Of a stretch of 51,677 bases of DNA, positions 31,952 through 42,600 are shown one piece after another. The first letter of the stretch is position 1. Each line of letters begins with the position of its first letter. The position numbers and the translations under genes are program-made. The notes under the pieces are model-generated. The model was not told the origin of the DNA. It did not search any database and was given only the letters and a program-made list of their open reading frames with translations. The stretch is from Streptomyces sp. sk2.1 (lineage in GTDB: Bacteria > Actinomycetota > Actinomycetes > Streptomycetales > Streptomycetaceae), in assembly GCF_008120935.1 (NCBI RefSeq), contig NZ_RDBO01000037.1, positions 3,553 through 55,229 of the forward strand, read 5' to 3'.

Positions 31952-32935
31952 ATGCGCGCCGACCGGCTGGTCTCCCTGGTGCTGTTGCTGCGTCAGCGGG
32001 GTCGGTTGACCGCGAACGCACTGGCCCGCGAGCTGGAGGTGTCCACCCGCACCGTGCTGCGCGACATCGAGGCGCTGTCCGCGGCGGGCGTCCCGGTCCA
32101 CGCCGAACGTGGCCGGCACGGCGGCTTCGTGTTGGCACCGGGTTTCCGCACCGAGCTCACCGGTCTGAACCACGACGAGGCCCTCGCCCTGCCGGCTGCC
32201 GGGTCGGGGCGCGGAGAGCAGGTGTTCGGCCTCGGCCCGGCGCTCGCCTCGGCCATGCGGAAGGTGGTCGACGCACTGCCCGAGAGCCACCGGACCACCG
32301 TGAGCGACGCGGTCCAGCGATTCCTCGTCGACCCGGTGACCGATCTGCTCCCGCGCCGGCCGGTCACCGAGGAGGTGCCCGGCACCACGATGATCGAGGT
32401 CCGGCGCGCGGTGCTCGCCGGACACAAGCTGCGCATCCACTACGCGGCCACGGGCCGGGCGCCGCAGTGGCGCACGGTGGACCCGATCGGCCTGGTCACC
32501 GTACGGGACCGGGGCTACCTGCTGGCCACGCGATCCGGCGCGGACCGCACCTACCGGCTGTCGAGGGTGCCGGCCGCCGAGGAACTCCCCGAACCGGCGC
32601 AACGGCCGGGCCGGGTCGACCTGGACCGGATCCGGCGGGAACGCTCCGCGCGGTTCCTCTCCGACGGCGACCACGTCACCGTGCTGATGCGGGTGGACCC
32701 GGCGCGACGGGAGGAGTTGCTGAACACCGCCCTGGCCGTCCGCGCCGAGGAGCCCGACGCGGACGGGCGGCTGCGGCTGGAGGTCGCCTTCCAGGACGTG
32801 CGGCACGCCGAATGGGCGCTGTGGCAGCTCGGCACGGACGCGGAGGCCCTGTCCCCGCAGTCGCTGCGCACCCGCCTGCGCGACCGGGCCGCCACGATGG
32901 CCACCCGCTACACGGATCCGTCCCGAAAGCGGTGA
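31952..32935 (+). CDS. WYL-domain transcriptional regulator with DeoR-like HTH
   Basis: 327 aa. Residues ~1-60 are an HTH_11 helix-turn-helix: MRADRLVSLVLLLRQRGRLT then ANALARELEVSTRTVLRDIE. The middle and C-terminal parts form the WYL domain and its extension (KLRIHYAATGRAPQWRTVDP, GLVTVRDRGYLLA). In place of WYL itself the strand reads GYLLA. ATG 31952 has GGAG 9 bp upstream; ATG 31928 is an in-frame alternative. It is divergent from RidA and is the natural candidate to control it. Confidence 0.88.
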   Translation: MRADRLVSLVLLLRQRGRLTANALARELEVSTRTVLRDIEALSAAGVPVHAERGRHGGFVLAPGFRTELTGLNHDEALALPAAGSGRGEQVFGLGPALASAMRKVVDALPESHRTTVSDAVQRFLVDPVTDLLPRRPVTEEVPGTTMIEVRRAVLAGHKLRIHYAATGRAPQWRTVDPIGLVTVRDRGYLLATRSGADRTYRLSRVPAAEELPEPAQRPGRVDLDRIRRERSARFLSDGDHVTVLMRVDPARREELLNTALAVRAEEPDADGRLRLEVAFQDVRHAEWALWQLGTDAEALSPQSLRTRLRDRAATMATRYTDPSRKR

Positions 32936-32986
32936 ACCGCGGCCGCCGCATCTGTGATGATCGCTCCGGAGGCCGAGGAGGGCGAG

Positions 32987-33748
32987 ATGAGCAGTCGGAC
33001 GGACGGGGCCGGGGCGGACGGGTCGGGCACGGACGGTCGTGACGTCCGGTTCCGGCCGGGGGATGTGCTGAAGCTGGAGTGCCCGTTCACCGGGACCACG
33101 GTCGCCGATGTCTCCCGCTTCCACGTCTCCGTGCGGTGGCCCTGGTCGGAGGTGGACCCGCAGGCGGAGAACTTCGGGTGGAACGGCCGACGGGCGCTTC
33201 CGCTGCCCGCGGCCCGCGAGTGGGAGCTCTTCCGGACGCGGCCGGCCGAGACCGAGTTGAGGCCGGACGACACCTGCCGGGTGGGCATCCCTCCGACCGT
33301 GGTACACGTCCTGACGGTCCATCACTTCGATCCGCCCCGGGTGACCGGCATGCTGCCGAGGCCCGCGACCTACCTGGAAGTCCTGCCGCAGGGTGAGACC
33401 CATGACCTCGAACTCGAGGACCAGGGCTACGCGTTCGACCCGGCGGGCGACGAACCGATCCGCTTCGAACTGCTCTTCCGCCCCTACGCCTTCCTCGAAC
33501 CGGGCGACGAGGTCACCGACCGGAACGGGCGCCTCTGGCGGTTCGACGCGGCCTGGGAGTGGTATCCGCTCGACGGAGCGGGGCCCGACGCCCCGGCCTG
33601 GCCGCTGACACTGCTCTCCCGCAGCGGTGGGCCCACGCCCGAGGAGGCGGCCGCGGTCGCCCGGGCGACCGCGGCCGGTGACCACGCCGAGGAGTCGGCG
33701 CGGTGGACCGGACTCACCGGCGCGAGCCCGGTCCCCCGGCAGTGGTGA
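32987..33748 (+). CDS. Hypothetical protein
   Basis: 253 aa, start set by GGAG six bases before ATG 32987. The first ~25 residues are a Gly/Asp/Ser-rich disordered stretch. The rest looks like a compact beta-rich domain with many aromatic and proline residues (FHVSVRWPWSEVDPQAENFG, TYLEVLPQGETHDLELED, NGRLWRFDAAWEWYPLDGAG). No catalytic motif or membrane segment is visible. It lies alone, 51 bp after the WYL regulator. I do not recognise the family. Confidence 0.65.
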   Translation: MSSRTDGAGADGSGTDGRDVRFRPGDVLKLECPFTGTTVADVSRFHVSVRWPWSEVDPQAENFGWNGRRALPLPAAREWELFRTRPAETELRPDDTCRVGIPPTVVHVLTVHHFDPPRVTGMLPRPATYLEVLPQGETHDLELEDQGYAFDPAGDEPIRFELLFRPYAFLEPGDEVTDRNGRLWRFDAAWEWYPLDGAGPDAPAWPLTLLSRSGGPTPEEAAAVARATAAGDHAEESARWTGLTGASPVPRQW

Positions 33749-33836
33749 CCCGCCGGGGCCGGGCCGGACCACTCACGGGGGCGACGTACCGCCGATGGGA
33801 CCAGGTCCCGTCCTGCCGATCTCGGCCTTCCAACGG

Positions 33837-34502
33837 TCATGCTCCGATGAAGCTCACCGTTTCCGTCATGTCGGCCCGCTCGGTGCGCAGCCGTGGCACG
33901 CCTTCCCTCTCGAATCCCACCGAGATGCCGCAGAACAGCACGAGGCCGTCATCGGCTCCGACGGTCCGGCCGACGGTCCTGCGGTACATGGTCCACATCA
34001 CCTGCGGGCAGCTGTGCAGCCCTTCCGCCCTCAGCAACAGCATGACCGTCTGCAGGTACATCCCCGCGTCACCCCACTGACCGGGCCCCATCGTCCGGTC
34101 GAGGTAGCAGAACAGGACGACCGGCGCCCCGAACGCCGCCGAGTTCAGGGCGGCGATCTTCCGGGGCCGCTCGGGGTCGTCGCGCTCGATCCCCAGCGCT
34201 TCGTAGCGCTGAGCCGCCGCAGCGGAGAAGCGGTCCAGATACGGTGAGGCCAGTCCGTCCGGGTACATCGGGTACTCCCGCTCATCACCCGGGTCTCCCG
34301 CCAGTGCCCTGGCCGTCGCGCGCCTCTTCAGTTCGGCCAGGGGTTCGCCGGTCACGACGTACACATGCCATGGCTGAAGGTTTCCGCTGGACGGAGCGCG
34401 CGTCGCCGCGGTCAGCACCCGTTCGAGTGTCTCCTTGGGCACCGGCTCGTCGCTGAACGCCCGTACGGCCCGGCGACTGTCCACGGCCTCATACACATCC
34501 AC
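33837..34502 (-). CDS. Nitroreductase-family protein
   Basis: 221 aa FMN-dependent flavoprotein. SRRAVRAFSDEPVPKETLER at the N-terminus and SSGNLQPWHVYVVTGEPLAE contribute phosphate and flavin contacts; GMYLQTVMLLLRAEGLHSCP is a shared block. It is a close paralogue of the product of 8211-9221 but ends normally after TETVSFIGA. GTG 34502 is chosen for the AGGAGAGGA stretch about 9 bp upstream. Substrate unknown. The two copies may derive from duplication or separate acquisition. Confidence 0.88.
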   Translation of the reverse strand: MDVYEAVDSRRAVRAFSDEPVPKETLERVLTAATRAPSSGNLQPWHVYVVTGEPLAELKRRATARALAGDPGDEREYPMYPDGLASPYLDRFSAAAAQRYEALGIERDDPERPRKIAALNSAAFGAPVVLFCYLDRTMGPGQWGDAGMYLQTVMLLLRAEGLHSCPQVMWTMYRRTVGRTVGADDGLVLFCGISVGFEREGVPRLRTERADMTETVSFIGA

Positions 34503-34808
34503 GTCTTCGCGTCCTCTCCTTCGACCCGGCCCCTCCACCGTATTCAGCGGTCGGCACCGAGCGACCGCCCGGCGGAGGCGGTGCGGGAGGTGAGGCGGTC
34601 GGCCGCCCGGCTTCGACAAGGACCGCTGCAAGAAGCGCAACATCGTCGAACGGGCGGTCAGCGGGCTCAGGACCTTCCGCGCGGTTGCGATCGCGTTCGA
34701 CGAGCGCGGCCACGTCCACCTCGGCACCGTCACTGTCACCGCAGCCGCACTCGTCATCCGGCTCCGCCCGTGATCGCCAGGACACCGCCCGAGGGAGTTG
34801 ACGCGGGG
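34503..34808. other. Intergenic region containing an IS5-type remnant
   Basis: 306 bases between the nitroreductase and HAAS-type genes. The only recognisable content is the transposase tail at 34606-34773; the first ~100 bases hold the nitroreductase ribosome-binding site and unassigned GC-rich sequence. Confidence 0.5.
34606..34773 (+). pseudogene. C-terminal fragment of an IS5-family transposase
   Basis: 55 codons ending TGA 34771-34773. PGFDKDRCKKRNIVERAVSG and FRAVAIAFDERGHVHLGTVT followed by AAALVIRLRP match the C-terminal end of the DDE transposases of IS5-type elements common in streptomycetes, including the Glu of VERA. No start, catalytic Asp region or inverted repeats are present, so it is a relic. 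Confidence 0.7.
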
Positions 34809-35762
34809 TCAGGCCCGTGCCTCGCGGAACCGCTTCACCACGTCGCCCGCGCTCACCGCCAGTACCACCACCGCCGTCACGGTGTAGAAGGACTGCGGGG
34901 TCTGCCAGCCGCCGTTGACATCGGCCAGGAAGGCCGGGTTGAACAGCTCCTGCCGGTACAGGACCCACACCAGCGGCAGTGCGAAGGCCGCCTCGGCGCC
35001 GACGCTCCAGAGTGCCAGTGAAGGCGTCCACGCCCGTACGGAGCGGATCACGTCGAGTGCCACGAGGCCGGCGAGCCCGGCCAGGATCGGCCAGATCCAC
35101 CCCGACCACAGATCCGGGGCGAGCACGTCGAGGGGGGTGCCGTCATCGGTCCGGTACGGCCGCGCGGTGTGCTGCCAGACGATCAGGGCGATCAGCAGCG
35201 AGTGCCACGCCACCCGGGCGTAGACCGCCGGGTCGCGCTTCTTCGGCGTGACGCGTTCGGGGAGGTCGTCGGGCGTCCAGGACCTGCCGATCGCGCCGGG
35301 CAGCCTGCCGGACCGCTCGATCAGGGCGAACACCACGGTGAGCCAGGCGAGCATCTGGGCGCCGACGACGAGCACCGTCCCGACCGCCCCGCCGATCACC
35401 TCGCCGATACCCCGGCCGTCCAGTACGTCGAGCACCGCGCCCAGGACGGTGACCGCGGGCAGCACGGTGGACAGCAGGACCGTGAGGAGCCGGGTGTACG
35501 TCGGGTAGAGGCCGGGCCCGATCAGTGCGAGCGGCCGGTCCGCGTACCGGGCGGCGAGCCGGATCGGGTCGCCCATCTCGGTGAGCACCTCGCGCTCGGC
35601 GGTCTCCGGGGCGGCCGGATCGCGGGCCTCGACGGTGTCGGCGATCGTGGCGCGCAACTCGTCGGCCACATCGGCGCGTTGGTCGGCCGGTATGCGCCGG
35701 ACGACCTCCACCACGTAACGGTCGGTCAGTGTGCCGGTGCCGGCCACCTGCGACTTGCTCAA
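34809..35762 (-). CDS. Integral membrane protein with N-terminal HAAS/permease-prefix-like domain
   Basis: About 317 aa from TTG 35762. Residues ~1-90 (DRYVVEVVRRIPADQRADVA DEL, AEREVLTEMGDPIRLAARYA) resemble the HAAS signalling or permease-prefix domain that sits after PadR genes. About six hydrophobic helices follow (PTYTRLLTVLLSTVLPAVTV, AGLAGLVALDVI). The start overlaps the PadR stop by 4 bp (TTGA), so the two are coupled. Such PadR-HAAS pairs are thought to be sensing modules; the signal is unknown. Confidence 0.75.
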   Translation of the reverse strand: MSKSQVAGTGTLTDRYVVEVVRRIPADQRADVADELRATIADTVEARDPAAPETAEREVLTEMGDPIRLAARYADRPLALIGPGLYPTYTRLLTVLLSTVLPAVTVLGAVLDVLDGRGIGEVIGGAVGTVLVVGAQMLAWLTVVFALIERSGRLPGAIGRSWTPDDLPERVTPKKRDPAVYARVAWHSLLIALIVWQHTARPYRTDDGTPLDVLAPDLWSGWIWPILAGLAGLVALDVIRSVRAWTPSLALWSVGAEAAFALPLVWVLYRQELFNPAFLADVNGGWQTPQSFYTVTAVVVLAVSAGDVVKRFREARA

Positions 35763-36097
35763 CGGTCCCCCTTGGTCAGTCGTGATATCGAGGTGCAGAG
35801 GTCCTGCCACTCGCGCAGCAGTCCGGTGCGGACCCGGGCGCCCTCGGGGCTGACCCGGTAGAACTTGCGCGGCCTGGTCTCCTCGGTGTTCCACTCGCTG
35901 ATGAGCAGCCCCTGTTTCTCCAGCCGGCGCAGCAGCGGGTAGAGGGTGTTGCCGTCGACGGAGACGCCGGCGTCGCCGAGCGTCTCCAGGAGCGCGTATC
36001 CGTACTGCGGCTCCTCCAGGAGTGCCAGGCAGGCCAGGACGACCGTGCCGCGGCGCAGCTCCTGGGCCTGGCTGAGGATCAGTTCATCGGTGCCCAC
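35759..36097 (-). CDS. PadR-family transcriptional regulator
   Basis: 112 aa winged-helix protein. RRGTVVLACLALLEEPQYGY and NTLYPLLRRLEKQGLLISEW are diagnostic PadR segments (the 'YGY' and 'LYP.L..L...G' motifs). GTG 36097 is the start. Immediately upstream is an alternating CACAC/GTGTG array likely to be its operator. It is coupled to the downstream membrane protein and probably represses this small operon. Confidence 0.9.
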   Translation of the reverse strand: MGTDELILSQAQELRRGTVVLACLALLEEPQYGYALLETLGDAGVSVDGNTLYPLLRRLEKQGLLISEWNTEETRPRKFYRVSPEGARVRTGLLREWQDLCTSISRLTKGDR

Positions 36098-36101
36098 GCG
36101 T

Positions 36102-36125
36102 CACACCATACTGTGTGCCGCACAC
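36102..36125. promoter_or_regulatory. CACAC/GTGTG array upstream of PadR gene, probable operator
   Basis: CACAC (36102-36106), GTGTG (36113-36117) and CACAC (36121-36125) alternate with 6- and 3-nt spacers, forming two overlapping dyads five bases upstream of the PadR start. Confidence 0.55.
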
Positions 36126-36640
36126 TAATGTCACGTAGCCGATGTCGTGCCACGTCCTTGATGCCGTGTCATGGTGCAGATGTCGCACCGGAGTTCCGGT
36201 GTCGCGTCGCGGTTCCGTCCTCGCGCCGCGGTGTCGATGGCGGCGCCGATGCCGGGGCGGAGCCTCCTGCACATGCCCCCAGCAGCCCCCGCATGCCTTC
36301 GCGTGAATCGTCCGTTCGGCAGCTTCTCGCCTTTGTGCGGCGGAACATGACGGTCCATCATCTTTCCCGATGGGGTCCTCGCGCCGAGTGCCCGGTTTTC
36401 GTGTGCCGGTGACGGTTTCGTGCTGACATCTTCCTGCAACGCGCTTGCCCCGGTATGCGCGCACTGACTTACATGAAAGCGGTGGGCCCCCCACGCATCA
36501 CGCCTGCCCCGCACACGCATCGTCGTCGTCACCGACCTCGTCACCCCTGACGACGGTGTCCGTGTGCGCTCAGCCGACCCCGCCCGGCCACAGGCCCGAC
36601 CACCTGTCGCCCGGCCAAACAGTCGAGAGTTAGAGGGCGC
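36126..36640. other. Leader region of the NRPS operon, no gene called
   Basis: About 515 bases with lower GC patches (about 36330-36480) between the divergent PadR and NRPS genes. It probably carries the NRPS promoter, but no element is unambiguous. The ribosome-binding site AGAGGG (36632-36637) sits 3 nt before ATG 36641. No MbtH-like or regulator gene is present here. Confidence 0.45.
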
Positions 36641-39600
36641 ATGTCTGTCCACGGGGACTCCCTCCTGCCATTGACCGCCGCCCAGGCGGGCATGTTCTAC
36701 GCACAGCGGCTCGACCCCGCCAACACCGTCTACAACGCGGGCGAGTACCTGGAGATCCACGGCGCGGTGGACACCGGGTTGTTCGAGGCCGCGCTGCGAC
36801 GGGTGGTCGGCGAGGCCGACGCGCTGCGCGTCCGGGTGGTGGAGACCGAGGACGGGCCGCGCCAGCTCGTCGAGCCCGCCCGGGAGTGGCGGCTGGAGGT
36901 CGTGGACCTCGGCGGGGAGGCGGACCCGCGGGCCGCGGCCGAGGCCCGGATGCGCGCCTCGCTGGCGCGGACCGTCGACCTGACGGCCGAACCGCTTTTC
37001 CGCTTCGCACTGTTCGGGGCCGGACCGGACCGCTGGTTCTGGCTGCACCACTACCACCACATCGCCGTCGACGGCTTCACCGTCGCGATGATCGCCCGGC
37101 GGGTGGCGGCGGTGTACACGGCACTGGTCGCGGGCGAGGAGGTGCCCCCGACCCCGTTCGCACCGCTGGCCGAACTCGTCGCCCTCGACCAGGAGTACCG
37201 CCGGTCCGAGCGGTTCACCGACGACCGCGATCACTGGGTGGCCGAACTGGCCGGCCGGACCGAGCCGGTGAGCATGTCCGGGACGCGGCCGGGCACGGCA
37301 CGGCGGCTCGCCCGGCGCACGGCACGGCTGGACGCGGCGAGCACCCGCCGGCTGCGGGAGCTGACGCGGGCGGCGGAGGTGCCGTGGCCGGCGCTGGTAC
37401 CGGCCGCGAGCGCCGCGTACTTCCAGCGGATGACCGGCCAGTCCGAGGTGGTGCTCGGGCTGCCCGTCACCACCCGGCTGGGCAGGGCGGCCCGGTCCGT
37501 GCCCGGCATGGTCTCCAACGTGCTGCCGCTGCGGCTGTCGGCCCGCCCGGGGATGACGGTGGCCGAACTGCTGACGCACACCCACGGCCGGATGCGCGCG
37601 GCGATGCGCCACCAGCGCTACCGGTACGAGGACCTGCGCCGCGACCTGCGGCTGCTGGAGGACGACCAGCGGCTGATCGGCCCGCAGGTCAACATCATGA
37701 TGTTCGACTACGACCTGCGCTTCGGCCCGCACCGCAGCACCGTCCACAACCTCTGCATCGGCCCCGCCGACGACCTGTCCGTGATCGTCTACGACCGCGG
37801 TGACGCCGACGGCCTCCAGATCGACTTCGACGCCAACCCGGACCTGTACCCGGACGAGCTGATCGAGGCGCACCAGAAACGCTTCCTGGCCTTCCTGGAC
37901 CGGCTCGCGGCGGCCGGACCGCAGGCGCTCGTCGGCCGCATCGACCCGGCCGGGGCGGCCGAACCGCCGGGCCCCGCCGCCCCGGCCCGCCGCGGCGGGG
38001 CGCACGGCGACCTGGCGGAGCTGTTCTCCGCACAGGCCGCCCGGGTGCCGGAGAAGGTCGCCGTCTCCTTCGAGGACACCGAACTCACCTACGCGGAGCT
38101 GGAGGAGCGGGCCAACCGGCTGGCGCACCTGCTGATCTCCCGCGGGGCGGGGCCCGAGGGCTTCGTGGCGCTCGCGGTGCCGCGCTCGGCGGAGATGGTC
38201 GTCGCACTGCTCGCGGTCATCAAGTCCGGTGCCGCGTATGTGCCCTTGGACCCGGACTACCCGGCCGACCGGATCGCGTTCATGCTCGCGGACGCGGCAC
38301 CGGCCCTGGTCGTGACCGTCGGCGGCGGCGACTGGTCCGGGACACCCACCGTGGACCTCGCCGACCCCCGGACCGGGGCGGCGCTCGCCGACTGCCCGGC
38401 GAGCGCGCCCACCGATGCCGACCGCGGCGCGCCCCTGACCCCGGCCACGCCCGCGTACGTCATCTACACCTCGGGATCGACCGGCCGGCCCAAGGGCGTC
38501 GTGGTCCCGCACGCCAATGTGGTGCGGCTCTTCGACAGCACCCGGCACTGGTTCGGCTTCGACGGCGACGACGTCTGGACGATGTTCCACTCCTACGCCT
38601 TCGACTTCTCGGTCTGGGAGATCTGGGGCCCGCTGCTGCACGGTGGCAGGCTCGTGGTGGTGCCCCACGCGACCAGCCGCTCCCCGGAACGGTTCCTGCG
38701 GCTGCTCGTCGACGAACGGGTGACCGTGCTCAACCAGACCCCGTCGGCCTTCTACCAGCTCATGCGCGCGGACGCCGAGAACCCCGGACTCTCCGCCCGA
38801 CTGGCCCTGCGCTCCGTGGTGTTCGGCGGCGAGGCGCTGGACCTGTGGCGGTTGGGCGACTGGTACGCGCGGCACGACGACACCGCTCCGGTACTGGCCA
38901 ACATGTACGGCATCACCGAGACCACGGTGCACGTCTCCCACATCGCCCTCGACGCGGCCGTCGCCGCCGAGGGCCGGGGCAGCGTCATCGGCGGGCCCAT
39001 CCCCGACCTCGCCGTCCACGTCCTGGACGACGCCCTGCGGCCGGTGCCGCCGGGCGTGGCGGGGGAGATGTACGTCTCCGGCGCGGGCCTGGCCCGCGGC
39101 TACCTGGGCCGCCACGGCACCACCGCCGAACGGTTCGTGGCCGACCCGTTCGGGCCGCCCGGCACCCGGATGTACCGGACCGGCGACGTGGCCCGGTGGA
39201 CCGGGGACGGCCGACTGGAGTTCGTCGGCCGGGCCGACGCCCAGGTCAAGATCCGCGGCTTCCGGATCGAACCGGGCGAGATCGAGTCGGTGCTGTCCGG
39301 ACACCCGGCCGTCGCCCAGGTCGCCGTGATCGCCCGCGAGGACCAGCGGGGCGACCGGCGGCTGGTCGCCTACGCGGTGCCCGCCGACGGACAATCCCTG
39401 GACGGGCTGCGGGAGTTCGCCGGCCGGACGCTGCCGGACCACATGGTCCCCTCGGCGGTGGTGCCGATGGACTCCCTCCCGCTGACCGCCAACGGCAAGC
39501 TGGACGCCCGCGCACTGCCCGCCCCGGAGTTCACCGCCTCCGGCGGCCGGGGCCCGCGCACCCCGCAGGAGGAGATCCTCTGCCGGCTGTTCGCCGAGGT

Positions 39601-42600
39601 GCTCGACGTGCCCGGGGTCGGCATCGACGACAGCTTCTTCGACCTCGGCGGCCATTCGCTGCTCGCCACCCGGCTCGCCGGCCGGATCCGCGCCGCCTTC
39701 GGCGTGGACGTCGGCATCGCCGCGCTGTTCGCCGCGCCCACGGTGGCCGGTCTCGCCGAGCACGTCGCCCGCGACGGCGACCGGGACAGCTCGCTCGACG
39801 TCCTGCTGCCGCTTCGCCCGCACGGCGAACTGCCCGCGCTGTTCTGCGTGCACCCGGCCGCCGGACTGAGCTGGATCTACTCCGGCTTCCTGCGCCACGT
39901 GGAGGCCGAACGCCCGATCTACGGGCTCCAGGCCCACGGTCTGCGGGACGCCTCGGCCGCGCCGGACTCCATCGAGGAGATGGCCGCCGCGTACATCGCC
40001 GAGATGCGCAAGGCGCAGCCGGCCGGCCCGTACCACCTGCTCGGCTGGTCCTCCGGCGGTGTGGTCGCGCAGGCGATCGCCACCCGGCTCCAGGAGGAGG
40101 GCGAGGAGGTCGGCCTGCTGGCCGTCCTGGACGCCTACCCCGGCCTCGAACTGCCGCCGCTGGACGAGCAGGAGATCATGGCGACCCTGCTCGACTTCGC
40201 CGGCTTCGACCGGCGCCGACTGGGCCCGGAACCGCTGGAGTTCCAGCGGGTCGTGGAACTGCTGCGGAAACTCGACAGCGCCCTGGCCGGCCTCGGCGAG
40301 CAGGACATCACCGCCATGGCCCGCGTCTACGGCGAGGCCGGCGAGCTGATGCGACGGTACCGGCCGCGGCGCTTCACCGGGGACATGCTGTTCTTCGTGG
40401 CGACCCTGGACAAGGTCGAGTTCTCCCCGACACCGCAGACCTGGCAGCCGTACGTGGACGGCGGGATCGAGGTGCACTTCGTCGAACGGTCCCACACCGA
40501 CCTCCTGAAGCCGGCCCCGCTCGCGGAGATCGCCCGGGTGGTGGCCGACCGCCTCGCCGCCACCGGCGAGCCGGCCGCCGGGCAGGAACCGCGCCCCGAA
40601 CGGGTGCCGCTCTCCGCCGGGCAGCGCCGGCTGTGGTTCCTCAGCCGGCTGGAGTCCGGGCAGCCCTCGCCGGGCACCTACAACGTCCCCTTCGCGCTGC
40701 GGCTCTCCGGCCGGCTGGACCGGGAGGCGCTGCGGCTCGCGCTGGGCGACGTGGCCCGGCGGCACGAGAGCCTGCGCACCGTCTTCCCCGACGTGGACGG
40801 GGTGCCCCACCAGGTGGTGCTGGACTCGCCGGTGGCCACGGCGCCCACGCTCGTGGTCCGCCGCGCCGCCGACGACGAGGAGGCCGCGGAGATCCTGGCG
40901 ACGGCCGCCGCGACCCGCTTCGACCTGTCGGCCGAGCCGCCGTGGCGTGCCGAACTGATCGGGACGCCACCGTCCGGGGCGGCCGACGGCGAACCCGCCG
41001 AGCAGCATCTGCTGTCGCTGGTGGTCCACCACATCGCCTGCGACGGCTGGTCGTTGGGACCGCTGACCCGCGACCTCGCCACCGCCTACGCCGCCCGCCG
41101 GGCGGGCGGCGCGCCGCGCTGGACGCCGCTGCCCGTCCAGTACGCCGACCACACCCTCCGGCAGCACGGGCTGCTGGGCGCCGAGGACGACCCGGACAGC
41201 CGGCTCGCCGGACAACTCGCCCACTGGTCCGAGGTGCTGAGAGGGCTGCCGGACCGGATCGAGCTGCCCACCGACCGGCCCAGGCCGCCGGTCGCCTCGC
41301 ACCGCGGGGACACCGTCGACGTCGCCCTGGACGCCGAACTGCACACCCGTATAGCGGAGTTGGCGCGAAGACGGGGAGCCAGTGTCTTCATGGTGCTCCA
41401 GGCGGGCCTGGCCGCACTGCTGACCCGGCTGGGAGCCGGCACGGACATCCCCGTGGGCAGCCCCGTCATGGGCCGCTCCGACGAGGCGCTGGAGGACCTC
41501 GTCGGCTTCTTCGTCAACACACTGGTGCTGCGGACCGACACCTCCGGCAACCCGGGCTTCGGCGAGCTGGTGGACCGGGTCCGCGAGGCCGACCTGACCG
41601 CCTTCGGACACCAGGACGTGCCGTTCGACCGGCTGGTGGAGGTGCTCCGGACGCCCCGCTCGCTCGCCCGCCACCCGCTGTTCCAGGTGATGCTGGCCTT
41701 CCAGGAGGACCCCGGCACCGAGGTGCGGATGCCCGGCCTCGATGTCCGGCCCCATCCCGTCCCGCGCCGCAGCGCCAAGTTCGACCTCACCCTGGACCTC
41801 ACCGAACGGCGCGCCGCCGACGGCGCCCCGGCCGGTCTGGACGGAGTGCTGGAGTACGCGACCGACCTGTTCGACCGGGACACCGCCGACCTGCTGGCCG
41901 CCCGGCTGGTCCGGCTGCTCGACGCGGCCACCGCGGACCCCGGGACGCCGCTGGGCAGACTGGCCCTCGACGGCCCCGGCGACCGGCACCAGGTGCTCGT
42001 CGAATGGAACCGCACCGACCGCCCCCTCCCGGCGACCACCGTCCCCGCCCTGTTCGAGCTCCAGACCTACCGCACGCCCGACGCCGAGGCCGTCACCGCG
42101 GCCGGCCGGACCGGCGACGCCCTCGATTACGCCGAACTCAACGCCCGCGCCAACCGGTTGGCACACCACCTGATCCGGCAGGGCATCGGCCCCGAGGACT
42201 TCGTCGCGGTGTCCATGCCGCGCACCCCGGACCTGGTGGTCGCCGTGCTCGGTGTGATCAAGGCGGGCGCGGCCTACCTCCCGGTCTCGCCCGACCACCC
42301 GGCCGACCGGATCGCGTTCATGCTCGCGGACGCGGCACCCGCCCTGGTCCTGACCGACCTCGCGGACCTGCCGACGGCCCACCTGCCCGACCACAATCCG
42401 ACCGACACCGAACGCGTCCGGCCGCTGCTGCCGCAGCACGCCATGTACGCCATCTACACCTCCGGTTCCACCGGCCGGCCCAAGGGCGTGGTGGTCTCCC
42501 ACGCCTCGGCGGTGGACCTGGCCCTGTGGGCGGGGCGGGCGCTCGGCCCCGACGCGCTGGCCCGCACCCTCTTCTCCACCTCGCTCAACTTCGACGTCTC

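Noticed and set aside
36641..40600. Assignment of the first NRPS half as enterobactin-type EntF
   Set aside because: The layout matches, but the pocket fits threonine, no dihydroxybenzoate genes are in the window, and the chain continues past the TE.
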